Shown here one piece after another: positions 18,001 to 25,700 of a DNA stretch of 64,000 bases. The translations under genes and the position numbers were made by a program. This stretch comes from an uncultured Clostridium sp. (GTDB lineage Bacteria > Bacillota > Clostridia > Lachnospirales > Lachnospiraceae): contig URFM01000004.1 in assembly GCA_900547035.1 (NCBI GenBank), forward strand, positions 1 through 64,000. The letters are read 5' to 3'. The notes under the pieces are model-generated. The model worked only from the letters and a program-made list of their open reading frames with translations. It made no database searches and was not told the DNA's origin. How positions within the stretch are numbered: the first letter of the stretch is position 1; every line of letters starts with the position of its first letter.

Positions 18001-20558
18001 GCAAGGAAGGTTTCGGCCTTTCTTCCGGATTCCTCGTCCTCGGACGAAAACAGACCGGACAAAAAACGTGAAATGCCTCTGGCTGCCTTTCTTGCTGTTT
18101 TCACTGCGCCGCTTAATCCGGTCAACACAATGTTTCCGCTCCGACCTTTTGTCCTGGCCACAGAGGTGGTCCCCTCATCCTCCGCAGAGGAATCCGTAGC
18201 AGTGCGCAGATTCACTTTTTCCTCCTGTCCGGAAACGGACGGAGTAGCCTCCCCCGCCTTCGTCTCTCCTGCTGCCGTCTCCGCAGCCGCCGTCTTTGCA
18301 TCAGAAGGAGTGGAAGGGCTGGCCTTTGTCAGTTCTGTCTTCCGGCTTCCGGAGCCGGACTGGATGGCAGCAAAAGAGACCGCGTGCGCTTCCTGGCCGC
18401 TCTCTTCCTGGCCGTTTCCTCCCTGTCCTCCGCTGTGACGCAGGCCGGAAAGATTCAAGTCCTTTGCCTCGGAAGAGCTGACTATTCTGGTTTCAATCAC
18501 AATATCATCCTTGTGTATTCCGTGAAGAACATATCCTCCCCTGGCGCTGATTTCTTTTGCGGAGTATTCGTAATCCAGATTGACAAAGTCCCTGTAAAAC
18601 TCATCCCGGTCTTTTTCCAGGGCCGGGCGGCCAAGGCCTTCTGTAATGGAATGGAAGAATCCTCCCTCCTCCACCAGCCCTTCGCAGTGATTGACTTCCT
18701 CCAGCCATTTTGCCCAGGCCTGGTCGTGGAGACTCTGGTTGGCCTGTTTGGCCGCGTCAATTTCTCCCTGGTTGGTAATCTCCCCTTCTTCGTCATACTC
18801 TGGGGATGGGACCGGCACGTAACGGATGATGGGGGCCGGATGTCCTCCGCAGTATCCTTTCTGATAGGTATAAATCCTGGTATCCGTATGTCCGTTTCTG
18901 CTTAAATCCGGCAAGCCATTGGAACTGCTGGGGTGCAGATGGCCGTCCGGTCCGGTGATATCATTGTCTCTGGGGCAGGGCGCCTCCCCATTTCCGGCAT
19001 CCCATCCCTCCCAGTGTTCAAACTGGCTTCCCCCTTCATTTTTCCAGTTATAGCGGTTCCGGTCCGACTGGTTTAAGCCCATCTGGCCGCTGTAATTGGC
19101 CTCCACCTGGTCATTTCCCCATTCCGTCTGGTTCAGGCTCCCGGTGCTGCTCTCATATTCCAGCTCATCCGCCTCCAGAAGATCCAGGGCTGTTCCCTCC
19201 AGCTGAGAATCGTCAAATGCTTCCAGAATGTCAAAGACCGCTCCTTCCAAAGGCTTTCCCGTTTCGGAATCGTATTTAATCAGGTCAACGTTGTAGTTGG
19301 CCTCCCATTTTTCCTCATGGCGGTATCGGTCCACCTTCACCTCAAAGCTTCCCTCCTGGCCAGTTCCCCCGCCTTCACCGCCGCCGGACTCACCGCCAAA
19401 GGCAACGGCAACTGAAAAATTTCCTTCCAAGCTGGCTGCCAGCATGGACTGTCCCACCCGTCCGCTTCCGTCCCGAAAATCAAATTTGACAATGCTGCCC
19501 TTGTGGAAATCCGTCAGGCACCGGTCAAACTCGCTGTCCTTCTCAAAGCTCATGTCCGCAATCTTTCCCTCCGCAGGCATCTGTCCCGTGGGAGAGACGA
19601 AATCCAGATAGGGCATTCCGCCTGCGCCCTCCTGATATCCCGCAAACTTCCAGTCCCCATAAATGGTCTCCGCTTTTATATTGGCCCAGTATTTCCGATT
19701 GATATAGGTATCTTCAAACATCAGCTTCGCGTGGTACTGTCCATCCTCCCCCTGGGCAATCTGCGGCGCGTAGGTAAAGCCCGTCCCCTCCTGATAATTC
19801 AGGGACGAAAGGTACTCCGTAGCCTCGTAAATCTGGTTAAATACATACTCCTTGTAGGTACAGGGCCGTCCGTTGACGTCAAATCCCTCCTGGACCATCT
19901 CCTGGTAGACCCGCGAGCTGCCCTGGGTATCTGGATGGAAATCCTCCTCATACAGGGTTTCGATATTCCAGTTGACGGCGGACCAGTTGTAGCCGTACTC
20001 GTGAGGCAGAAGATAGCCGCCCTCGTAGGAGAGGGAAATCATGGGCTTGGCAATCAGATATCTTGCGGTCTCTTCATAGGGGTCCTTCATGGCCGATGTG
20101 CTGGCCGGGCTGGAAAGGTAGTACATGGCCAACATCGCAAAGGTAAAATTGTACTTGTCAATCTGCTCATTGTTTACATTGTAGGGCAGCTGGTCGTACG
20201 TACTGATTTCCTCCACATAGGCAACAGAACCGGGAGTGGGCCACAATTCATGGTTTGCCACACAGAACACATAGGAGTTTGCAAATTTACCCCATCTGGA
20301 ATCGCCGGTATCCCCTGTCAGATACTCTTTTCTGGCCTTATTTCTCAGGTATCCCGATCCGGTTGTCTCCCTGCAGTTTCCGTTGTTGTACAGCCATGTC
20401 ATTCCAAATCGCAGGGTAGTCTGTTCCCCCGGGTAAATCTCATCCGCCCCCAAGGCCGTCACCAGAATCCCCTCCCTCAATAAATTCAAAGGGCCCGCGC
20501 TTAACAGCAGGATGGCTGTCAGCACCAAAGCCACTTTGCGTTTCCAGCTTTCTTTCAT
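6039..20558 (-). CDS. Giant Cna-B/SpaA-repeat surface adhesin (4839 residues)
   Basis: A secreted, probably wall-anchored adhesin or pilin-like protein. The signal peptide is KRKVALVLTAILLLSAGPLN. Residues 40-420 form an N-terminal globular head with a few cysteines (NNGNC; YVFCVANHELW). At least a dozen Cna-B/SpaA modules follow, each opening with a Lys-bearing strand and ending in a TxxETxAPxGY-like strand. Starts are near residues 426 (LIKYDSETGKPLEG), 2159, 2982, 3132, 3422, 3542, 3659, 4179, 4272, 4359, 4476, 4562 and 4659. Such modules usually carry self-forming Lys-Asn/Asp isopeptide bonds. A DUF11-like region lies near 3900-4050. The C-terminus is a sorting signal: LVKTG at 4802-4806, a hydrophobic stretch and RRWRRKRRR. 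The Pro of LPxTG is replaced by Val. AAAGGAGG precedes the ATG. The class B sortase follows directly. Confidence 0.88.
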   Translation of the reverse strand: MKESWKRKVALVLTAILLLSAGPLNLLREGILVTALGADEIYPGEQTTLRFGMTWLYNNGNCRETTGSGYLRNKARKEYLTGDTGDSRWGKFANSYVFCVANHELWPTPGSVAYVEEISTYDQLPYNVNNEQIDKYNFTFAMLAMYYLSSPASTSAMKDPYEETARYLIAKPMISLSYEGGYLLPHEYGYNWSAVNWNIETLYEEDFHPDTQGSSRVYQEMVQEGFDVNGRPCTYKEYVFNQIYEATEYLSSLNYQEGTGFTYAPQIAQGEDGQYHAKLMFEDTYINRKYWANIKAETIYGDWKFAGYQEGAGGMPYLDFVSPTGQMPAEGKIADMSFEKDSEFDRCLTDFHKGSIVKFDFRDGSGRVGQSMLAASLEGNFSVAVAFGGESGGGEGGGTGQEGSFEVKVDRYRHEEKWEANYNVDLIKYDSETGKPLEGAVFDILEAFDDSQLEGTALDLLEADELEYESSTGSLNQTEWGNDQVEANYSGQMGLNQSDRNRYNWKNEGGSQFEHWEGWDAGNGEAPCPRDNDITGPDGHLHPSSSNGLPDLSRNGHTDTRIYTYQKGYCGGHPAPIIRYVPVPSPEYDEEGEITNQGEIDAAKQANQSLHDQAWAKWLEEVNHCEGLVEEGGFFHSITEGLGRPALEKDRDEFYRDFVNLDYEYSAKEISARGGYVLHGIHKDDIVIETRIVSSSEAKDLNLSGLRHSGGQGGNGQEESGQEAHAVSFAAIQSGSGSRKTELTKASPSTPSDAKTAAAETAAGETKAGEATPSVSGQEEKVNLRTATDSSAEDEGTTSVARTKGRSGNIVLTGLSGAVKTARKAARGISRFLSGLFSSEDEESGRKAETFLASQANTIVPNASNIIDWTFIVYDHRQEGEIHFNKQDLDLTRDEDYDAYGQSNGDGTLEGAVYGLFARSDLVHPDGKTGIVYHQNDLTAVAATDRDGNGSFMAYTEAPGSTYNYETGSIEKRTDLSFDGPENLYIGEADSVALNQDNEQFAGHDKEGRALRIKESGGGTDGGYRRLSSNQEVSFEVQDNQSGNGNCWIGRPLIAGDYYIKELSRSEGYELSVYGKNASVTNKDAMEHGGEAVEGSVTLKGWTENEQYTGNLLTAESREIGEQGYDIYLYGMPEECLPQVSTYEMVKKEETMSYEKPIWSVRNQKAVAGNRVMIEGKPVAAQLGDVIALPNGDSREVTAVTESLPQYRTVYPRNYFAVEPPVLGADDEYSMMEFLMQTNIDLGKVYKRPSLGAPWKRIWMEGETKTQWAKDLTAALKELTAFNAVYLEDVIQGEDGWYGVLRYSYVQGGEEPDCLYDEQHDRILVKQPLDMDGSEGFVYVPYERKDLTRYQENETGFLTEASLKVLVPDADSVSLYEDLEQLEYQEVMGESYWIYQEGDDLLNEDGSVATQRYISGYERVEETVTIEEKQEQKLPAAQISYDAANSRYVIHVKQEQIPEDGILNFEITYGVSQVNGQLPGQYAAKHVNTGAAPSMAAEGSYLVNISLGNQDSRTVILDGNTGTAPAVVYQRPIRQKIKVAKNIRTEPDGSYAHNTYQVEEIQKAANFRFKAYLKSNLERLYRDEEGTITWLDRNGNELSYTEVISPDFPLHSDNGTVQKTNVPKLFTKADHHTGSNLTSANGNNTLSDYQDPEAADTNAAWKTPYDTSIAEKGVGVLPNDALYSYRGKNKDVAKSDAIRSRQNRGYTRILETVEQQEENGGSPITVRTYNYEKFFDALEVANVDKWDDKNQTYTSWKPLGNQANRSAYAENNAKASDQVRQFAIAWYLDDETAKLVADNGQNENEGKEKGRYTEELYDEALNAALAKAYNYLKPFFNYDLDEIYAIPWDSGAGGGADGDRTTLSADLDGGAYTYGLSSYLPYGTYVVTEEQPKYVGKDQEAFNDFLNKHYRIDRPKEVMVPAVYEEGTETSEDRTLSREYEYDAGMALTTQAGRYAIRFGEEWNGRGGDERQYVIRAHNNSGSFEVYKYGLEPDKLTGRISYEGGSYDYRGFGITQEEYDPLKDYYNPIHQVFGTALRKDQGANDSSHYYADDGNKGLTTANGEAYETDGIEKRYHYGSVSEQGGMARTIRFGQESGAVYRSAAATQGVQTAYDGLYAPMLVPYSVAEPEDEKQYVPSGLEGYADGAYRNRFYSAKLRIEKLDSETHENLLHDGALFMLYRAERDETTGQVLFYEKDTTIRGSEEFLKAMGAEHIESLIRDEEGAGTLYSGVVKAGTPVCHEEDKIVMSDGQGKDVGQFEAFSTIGDISMKDEDTDKAPNAYRRQAAGYLETPQPLGAGVYVLCEIPPGGYVRTAPIAIEVYSDQVTYYKEGGKDQRVRAAVYEKGAEGGQEKENESQVQADVAQIYVENVPIKLQVEKLKKTGEVTFRIGERVDGSLTEIGGNPQLEYAYSNGVYLGYAYPKGTLERLQALKEAGEQVEIVWEDGHFAGYGYVTRTRDTDDDANPYVAGARMTLFDAIELTPSGDTEDHAYEGLTVNRSNTGTVLELFVRKGYAGEKTELVKETDENGKEILEDYVVGTGEDGRPVTKKGYVWKEGRVERPDTDILYYDLDSLSITWTERVDGRDILYGWNKDHEKIPVEQVQSDMQNHRKSDREPSIYAFKGGQAYLEFVGGDLSKLSYNSVSKILEGDFARMEWKNSRHTWKMGEGTRVYHLDAEGRRDAMVDPYTGMAYVLEPVTDEAGTHRADRVLVWPVEVHRDENGNVTARDKITTSRIATLGENKEGYGENTVIEPINQSGQEIEDSEKPSYQHQESGFLNGSWESENGEESHKEQTVKTNSQGQNLNGEILMDIRNGDFLKYMSPVYDEHGLVLYYQRSGETYDKGSEIYDRNGDFVRYKDSDNLEEYNRAAYALDERDDLYDGKSSLEIQTQDRLYHRLGESYILENTWMTSDRTPNDPFDTEETAGQPDLLKRLPAGTYILEEISAPWQSGYVKAEPVGVTVEESAEIKSVEVKDDTTKIYIEKIDGPAASQVKVLDMDQKGREGNYRTAGESAEGPAHYSNSQLSGSRIALYPARMEMDAGEPDRYRLVKLSDNPLRFETTDSRAGELRELTAVWTTGARPVYLEGIPAGWYILEELSAPEGFVKSQPVYVRVENQEEIVSIRMMDDHTKVAFEKYTIEGTERKLLNGAEFTIYAAKTDENGEILYQDGIPQYQENQKIDSWVSGGASDYTENINLKDYANTSGDNHLTGFTLEFERMYEAYGVKGTGFSWSAGRSARRSSRDSNVWLLEDGSRIVVEEDAAIFPESMSHEDREGFKAAYEEMIGEQLELKWAAVRTAKVSKIESVEAAVSGPKYPDVAKITLTMEETGQKVLADVRYNGTEFAYDYKFNYHTLPQVNAYANAWLEADGRYRMDYLPVGGRYVLVETRAPEGYAKAEPVAVKVEETVDVQLHDVFNERKHLALSKVSSETGKELPGAKLALYRADLKGECVQEAEYLLEQWVSGTDGVYTETDRINGRIPAGYEIGDLKPYVIYGLEDGVYYLVEEEAPAYYQAMKPVRIDYRGDGTAQVIRGSNQPVKGKLAVQKTDEDGKLLRGAVFELCAYERSGKRVEGFPITISDTNGTISVEALPVGAVKADGSVEAYTYKLKEVTPPDGFAANPRIFTFTFDGDGDYRENPEAEYALYETSVENSPTRIRIEKKDFDQLNDAGTDGAFVKGATLAVYEARMGEDGTYTYEEENLFEQWSSNGGPHLLEGLTAGKTYILVEQAAPKGYTLMKPVLFNVSKSGRSIRGISNEMTMVKVDYVKGDDLNIQEDTIGAVTIRGRIVLKNEVVMLDETGKEVLRFAATGKEQLIPKIDELEENGLYTFEEHTVYSDGSDVVTKRRTRRVRFGENGFVYEGRTAERTELTVSGSEGNVITTMIPLEAGQEQTISNGPNPENPKIVVKNRNGQAGEPLMAGQPVINTVTYYNPSSRPQTITVEAVMDENTELLDAYEGEAEGKTIRWIIPDAEPYTSGSVSFASSLAADCGGDVRLNAVVKVGNREFSESKIVPILKPNHLTVFNELTGSGQKLHQTETGRFIIRLWDERGRELAGSYRYEGSRSGLLRSGDAIELAGNEYITIDPANYKNCSYEVVREEDGREVESYETKGQIGTDGTGSWFTRSVQDQSDRQLFVKGETYFLTEITRYSDGEERVSSRMSFTLDEQAGISVIGGYDQETEVVISKRDLTTGEELPGNYLTVADEKGEIVDQWISGEEPHVIRGLEPGKKYTLTEVRPAEGFAWAEKITFQVNEDGTAEEILMENRPTHIVITKKDITNGEELPGAHLELLDEDGNTVDEWISTDEPHEIVGELTAGASYVLRETIPAEGYAKASDISFRVNLDGSINDVEMKDDTTKVRIYKNAWEEAGPSAGPGEATPSKAERGTPIAGAVLQILNEDKTPALWNGEEMIFTTTDSFTYFEKQLTAGQTYWLREVRPTPGFAWAEDVKFTVSQDGSVDVVLMEDKPTVVRITKTDITGEQEVPGCELQLVDEKNQLIEEWISTDRPHEIVGKLEAGKEYRLIETNPAPGYAYARDVVFTVNRDGSVNQVEMRDDVTKVEILKVSAETGRPLAGAKFEIRTREGELVERWTSTKEAYRIEGKLLAGETYLLREVSAPSGYKPMDDVHFKVNDYGEPLRITAENRKKEGGGGGRDYTIRLKKVDEEGNPLPGAAFKVEDESGRSLSLLRQSEGTVFQATVKTPGILTVTELSGPEGYEKLEGEYRIQIPEKGDAVLLNGDEACYQEEGNSYIFYAVNRREPEQPEIPRGRTVGWITAEYDRRLFGNGKALAQLRGQGIELVKTGDDFPYQWVTGILAVSAAGFGAGLYRRWRRKRRR

Positions 20559-20591
20559 TTTCCTCTGCTCCTCCTTTACATGGTTCCGTGT

Positions 20592-20628
20592 ATCGCATGT
20601 AAGCGTCCAAAATACGGACGCTAAGTGC
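20592..20628. repeat. Dispersed hairpin repeat, copy 1
   Basis: AGCGTCC (20602-20608) pairs with GGACGCT (20616-20622). The 37-bp block matches, on the opposite strand, the block at 55264-55300 at 29 of 37 positions. Two of the differences are compensatory and keep the stem. It sits in the leader of the giant adhesin gene. Confidence 0.5.
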
Positions 20629-20653
20629 TCGTAACAATGCTCCGTACTAGGCT

Positions 20654-20693
20654 AACAAAAAAAGACCTGGATGAAATCCAAGTCCTTTTTGTT
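20654..20693. terminator. Bidirectional terminator upstream of the adhesin
   Basis: A long stem-loop with A-rich left and T-rich right arms: AAAAAGACCTGGAT pairs with ATCCAAGTCCTTTTT around a GAA loop. On the minus strand the T-run follows the stem, so it would stop transcripts coming from the Rpn gene before the adhesin. Confidence 0.75.
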
Positions 20694-20730
20694 ACATGTC
20701 TCTGTTCAATTATTGCCTACTGAGTGACTA

Positions 20731-20821
20731 TTCAGGACGTCCGATGTGAAAACGAGGGCAAAAACATACTTATAAGCAAGCTTAACGCTTGTTTTTGCCC
20801 TCGTTTTCCCGCCGTCCTGAA
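20731..20821. repeat. 91-bp nested palindrome (MITE- or REP-like)
   Basis: Outer arms TTCAGGACG (20731-20739) and CGTCCTGAA (20813-20821) enclose perfect 18-base inner arms: AAAACGAGGGCAAAAACA (20749-20766) and its complement (20790-20807). The right end abuts the stop codon of the Rpn gene. There is no coding capacity. It could be a strong 3'-end structure or a non-autonomous mobile element; no second copy is visible in the window. Confidence 0.6.
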
Positions 20822-20826
20822 CTGTT

Positions 20827-21669
20827 CTACAAATTATACTTTCGGAATAGCTCCTGGCGGTAGGCTCTGTCTGTCGACGCACGCTCAAGCTCCCGGTATC
20901 TTTTTTTCCGAATCAAAATCTGGTTCAGCTTTACCATACGTTCTTCCCCCTGCTCCAAGCCTTTTTCCAAGTTTTCCTGGTCCCTTAGCATCAACGTCAT
21001 ATATTCATGCCTCCATTCCCGGTTCTTCCTCGCTTCAGCTACCGCCTGCTCAACCTCCTGAACAAACGGGTCGTCGCTTATTTTTCCGGCTACATAATCC
21101 AAAAATGCTCTTAAACTGCTGCTTATATCATTCCTGGTTCCTTTTGCATTCAAAAAAATCCTTGTGGCCCCGTCGCCGATTTTTAAGTCCGGCGCCTCTT
21201 TGCATCTGCCCTCAAACGTATATTTGTGAAGCCCCATCCCATAAAGGTCAAAGGGACATATAAAAATGATATATGTATCGTTTAAATACCGGTAAGCCAC
21301 GCTTTTATCCAGCAGATTCATGTCAATCATCCCCTGGTAGTAGCGGCTCCTGCGGGGCAGTTCCTTTGTATCCGCCAGCTGCATTTCCACACTGTATATC
21401 CTGTCCTGGTCATCTGCGGTATACACATCCAGCCGGATGCTTCTGGCATCCACATCTTCCGATATGGCTTTCTGCGTTTCCACCATTTGAATCCGCTTAA
21501 TCTCTAAGTCCGGCAAAATCCTCTGCAGCAATTTTTTGCACAGACCCGGATTTTTTCTCATGAGTTTCCCAAAGAGAAAATCATTTGAAATTTTAATCTC
21601 CGCCCAGGATTTTTGCAGTTCTTCCTTCCAATCGGTCCTCTCCCTCACCTTTATTTTATTGAATTTCAT
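20827..21669 (-). CDS. Rpn-family recombination-promoting nuclease
   Basis: About 280 residues from ATG 21669. The core begins KISNDFLFGKLM and includes LDVYTADDQDRIYSVEMQLA, which carries the D...ExQ pattern of PD-(D/E)XK nucleases, followed by RSRYYQGMIDMNLLDKS and Y.IFICPFDLYG. This matches the Rpn/PDDEXK transposase-like family better than the copies at 82 and 53824, which belong to a different branch. The chosen start overlaps the upstream gene by 14 bases and has no convincing ribosome site; the frame is open much further upstream, but that part is antisense-like filler over the neighbour. It lies inside the surface-protein region, just before a palindrome and a terminator. Confidence 0.75.
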   Translation of the reverse strand: MKFNKIKVRERTDWKEELQKSWAEIKISNDFLFGKLMRKNPGLCKKLLQRILPDLEIKRIQMVETQKAISEDVDARSIRLDVYTADDQDRIYSVEMQLADTKELPRRSRYYQGMIDMNLLDKSVAYRYLNDTYIIFICPFDLYGMGLHKYTFEGRCKEAPDLKIGDGATRIFLNAKGTRNDISSSLRAFLDYVAGKISDDPFVQEVEQAVAEARKNREWRHEYMTLMLRDQENLEKGLEQGEERMVKLNQILIRKKRYRELERASTDRAYRQELFRKYNL

Positions 21670-22528
21670 AGTCCCTGTCAACCCAGCCGCCATCGTACCC
21701 CATCTTCGTACTGGCGCTTCCAATGCAGCAATTCCGGTACATATACCCATCCTCTGAAAAGAAGTGCTCTCCCCTCCCGCTGTAGGCCAGATGATTGGGG
21801 TCGCCGCTCTGACGCAGTTTTTTATTCTCCGCCAAATATTCTTCCGAATAAGTAACAGCATGGAATCCATACCCGGCAAATGTGCCGTCATCGTACCGAT
21901 AGCGGATATTGGTTTTTCCATTGACCGCATCCGGCTTTGTATGATCGATTACCAATTTTCCGGCAAAGCGGTACGCGCTTCCGCCGGAAGCCTGCGCCGC
22001 CCCTAAAGACAGTATCTCCCCTTGATATCCATACTGCTCAACCGGAACCGCGAAGTATTCATTTTGACGGTAGATGTGGGTTCCGGTGTGAAAGGCTCCC
22101 GACCGGAACTCCTGATACAGATTCATGTCAAATGGGATAATCCCCCGTATCCCATCCGGAGACGCCAGCCGGTTGGGGCCGCCGATTACGGTATAGCGCT
22201 CCGAATCCGCTGTAGCCTCCCTGCCCTGGGGCCGCACTTCGGTCTGTACCTCGCCGTCCTTCACCCAGGCTCCATTTTCATTTACCTGAAAGCCATCCGG
22301 CGTCGTCCTGTTTTCCAGCATATAGCCATCCGGCCCAAAACAGTAGCACTCCGATACCCCATCCCGGTTCCCGTCAATCCATTTCCAGTCATTTGCCGTA
22401 TAACTTCCATCCTCTTCCTGCCACCTCCAACCCCTGTCATCCTGCTGCCACTGGCCCCCATAGGCCGCTCCAGCCATGAAAGCGCTCAGTCCCGCCGCGC
22501 ACAACGCTGTTTTCCATAACTTTAACAT
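21656..22528 (-). CDS. Secreted protein with N-terminal wall-binding repeats
   Basis: From ATG 22528, with AAGGAGGGG eight bases upstream, the product is 290 residues. A signal peptide (LWKTALCAAGLSAFMAGAAYG) is followed by two or three choline-binding-like repeats: GWRWQEEDGSYTANDWKWID, then NRDGVSECYCFGPDGYML, then TTPDGFQVNENGAWVKDG. The rest (residues 100-290) is a domain I do not recognise, containing RLASPDGIRGIIPFDMN and RYDDGTFAGYGFHAVTYS. Repeats of this kind hold proteins non-covalently on the cell wall. It is the downstream partner of the 1399-residue protein, 224 bases away. Confidence 0.75.
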   Translation of the reverse strand: MLKLWKTALCAAGLSAFMAGAAYGGQWQQDDRGWRWQEEDGSYTANDWKWIDGNRDGVSECYCFGPDGYMLENRTTPDGFQVNENGAWVKDGEVQTEVRPQGREATADSERYTVIGGPNRLASPDGIRGIIPFDMNLYQEFRSGAFHTGTHIYRQNEYFAVPVEQYGYQGEILSLGAAQASGGSAYRFAGKLVIDHTKPDAVNGKTNIRYRYDDGTFAGYGFHAVTYSEEYLAENKKLRQSGDPNHLAYSGRGEHFFSEDGYMYRNCCIGSASTKMGYDGGWVDRDYEIQ

Positions 22529-22752
22529 AAGATTTCCCCTCCTTGCTTCCTTACAAAACCTGCATCTAGCATCCATGAGAAGCATGAATGACACATCCAA
22601 ATTTTGTAAACGGCGGAGGAGGAAAGCAAAGCCTCCCCCGCCGTCAGGACATTCCATTTCAACGCTCCGGCAATATTCAGTTGCCAAGGTACAATTTAAT
22701 GATACAAGCAAAAGGGTGTACATTCCCACGGAACAGCCCGTACATTATCAGG

Positions 22753-25700
22753 TCAGCCCGGCTGCTGTTCTTTCACCTGCACCACGCCATTCTCCAGCCA
22801 CTGGCCTTTTTCATTCACCTGATAGCCATCGGGCGTTGTCTGATTTTTCAGCAGGCGCCCCCTCGTGCCATCTGAAACCGGATTGAAATAATAGCACTCC
22901 GCAGTCCCGTCTCCATTGTCGTCAATCCAGTTCCATCCTGCAAACATACGTCCCTGTGTGTTGTCAGAGATTGGATTCAGATAAAAGGTATTTCCCTCCT
23001 TATCGGTATACCATCCTGTTATCATAAATCCTTCTGCATCAAAGCGGAACCAGTCCGTGCTGCTCTGTCCGTCCCCGGCATATGGATTATAAATATAGGC
23101 CCACTCATCCCGATAGGTCCTGCCGCTGCTTGCAAAACTCCATCTTCCGTCTGTCTGACGGCTCCAGGTTCCCGTCACAGAACCTGCCGGAGCTGAACCA
23201 GTTCCTCTGGCCGGGGAGGCTCCCTTGAAGGAGGAACCGCCGCCTCCTCCGCCTCCACCTCCGCCACCTCCTCCGGACCCTCCGGAAGAAGCGTAAGTCT
23301 GGTCGTCAATGGTCAGCTTCAGCTGAACGGGAACGGAATCACTCATCGTTCCATCCGGGCTTTTCACGGAAATCACCGCCTGGATTTCGGCACCCTCCGT
23401 GCCGCCTGCCGCGTTTTGCAGCCACTGGGGCGCGATATTCCCTTCTCCGTCTAAAATAACCGGCGCAACGAACCCTTCCTCCGATACTGTCAATACGGAA
23501 GAATCGCTGCTCGTCCAGTTCCGGTTCACCGCCGCCTGCTCCGGGTACCGTATCGCGGAAAACTGTTTTCCCTCCCCACCCGACCAGGCATAGGTGGGAC
23601 TGCTGCGGCGCCCTGTCTTTTTCAGCGCAATCTCGAAGCTCTCGGTCTGACGGTCCGCCTCCAAAGCATGGGCCGCAAAGTTTAAGGTGATTTTACAGGA
23701 GCCGGCCTTGCCGCCGTCCTCCGTCCTGGCTGTAACAACAACCTCTCTCTGTCCCTGGTAGGGAGCCTGTTTCATGATTTCCTGTATCCAGGCAGCGTCC
23801 TCCTTCACCGTCAGCTTTCCATTCTCCACGGATAATGCTTCCGGGTCCGATGATTCCCAGAGAACGGACCGATTGTAGGGCTCATGGACGTCCTGAACCT
23901 CCAAATCGGGTAGGACTGCGGCAGTCAGGGTATTCCTCTCCCCGAAACCTATTTTTTCCAGCAGTTCTGATTTGGTATCGCCCGAAAAACGATACGCCAG
24001 GTTATAATCCAGTTCCGTCCGGCTCAGCTCAATTCCCTCCGGATGGATGACCGTCTGGTCCTCTGTCACGAAATGCAGCACAACCTGGCACTGGGCTTTC
24101 ACAATCCCGTGGGTCTGGTCTTCCGATGTGGCCGTTACGGTTTCCGTCACGGTTCCGCTTCCGGACAGCTTTAAATATCCTCCGTCGGCCTCCTTTGCCC
24201 TGTCGTCGGCATTTACGATATTCTGAATCCAGGCCGGATGATTCTCCCCACTTAAATCGCAGACAGCCCCAATCCGGCACTCCTGTCCGTTGGTCCCGGA
24301 AGGAGTAAGGGTAATCAGCTTCCCATTTTCCGTGTCCGTCCAGCTCACATTTTTATAGAAAGGCTGAACGGGCTTCAGACTGGCGCTGAGGGCAAACGGT
24401 GCGGAAACGCCGTAGGTCTCCGTGGGATTCTTCCGGTCGCCGGTCAGCCTTCGGGTAATGTATAAATGAACCTGGGACTGGTTCAGATTTAAACCTTCTA
24501 CCCGAATGGTGGTCTGGTCTTTAATCCGGAAGGATACCGTCACCTTGCAGGTCCCGGTCACAGCCTTCTGATCTACGCTGGTGGCCGGATTTGTGGACGC
24601 CGTCACCACCGCAGGCTGGGTATAAATCGTATTCCCAATGGCCTGCTCATATCCTCCGTCCGCCTGGGCCTGCTCCGCTCTCCTGATGTGTCCCTGGATA
24701 AAATCGGAATCCAGATTGGGGATAATCCGGGCGTCGCTCTGGGTATAGCCGCCGGTCCAGCCGTCCTCAAACCGGATCAGGTCCGTATCGTCGATGGACC
24801 ACAGCACCGTTCGGTCCGCCGTGTCGCCGGCCCCGTTGTGCTCCGCATGGATTCTCACCGGCAGCGCCTCCACCGAAGCATCCTGTCTGCCGTTGATATA
24901 ACGGGCAATTAGGGTTCCCTCCCCGTCACGCACCTCCAGCGTAATCTCCGGATTTTTCCGATCCCCCGTCCGAATCTGCACCACAGACAGTTCCGCCTCT
25001 TTTGGCTCCATGGTTAGCTCCGTGGTCACCTTCACATATTCCGCGTTCAGCTCCGTATCGCTTTCCGGCATCTCAAAGGTATAGCTTCCGCCGCTCACAT
25101 AGGTCATGGGACGGGGAACTCCCTCCTCGTCGGTATAAGTCGGCGGTTTTACCATTCCCGGCTCGTCCTCGTCATAGGCCAGCTGGTATCGGTTTCCATT
25201 TTGATTTTTAGCGGCCGTTGCAACGGAAATAGTACAGCCCGCCGGCGCTGCCGCCGGATGGTCCTTATCAATGACACGGTAATAGCTGTTGTTTCCGGAC
25301 GGGATGGCCGTCAGGACCGCCACATCGTTATCATAGGTTCCATTGGCGTTTTTCGTATCAATCCGGGGAATGGAAATCAGATACCCTTTCACCGGCTCCC
25401 CTTGGTTTCCGGGCGCGTAGTGGTCAATTTTAAAATCCTGGCCCTCGCTGTAATCAATATCTACCTCCTGCCCTGTTTTCTGTGTGATAACATAGCGGAT
25501 TCCATCCTCCAGCTCTTCGTAAAAATACCGTTCCCCGCTGGCGGACTCCGTACTCCCGGCTACCTGGACGTACTTTTTTCCATAATCCGTGAAATATCCG
25601 ATATGGGCGTCCATGGTCCAGGTGTTGTCATCGGCAATGCCGGAACCGATTACCCGCTTGGCCTGGTTGGGGGAGGAGGCGTAAAGGAAGGACAGATTGT

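Noticed and set aside
6039..20558. Assembly artefact joining several adhesin genes
   Set aside because: A single uninterrupted frame of 4839 codons with one signal peptide and one sorting signal makes accidental fusion unlikely.
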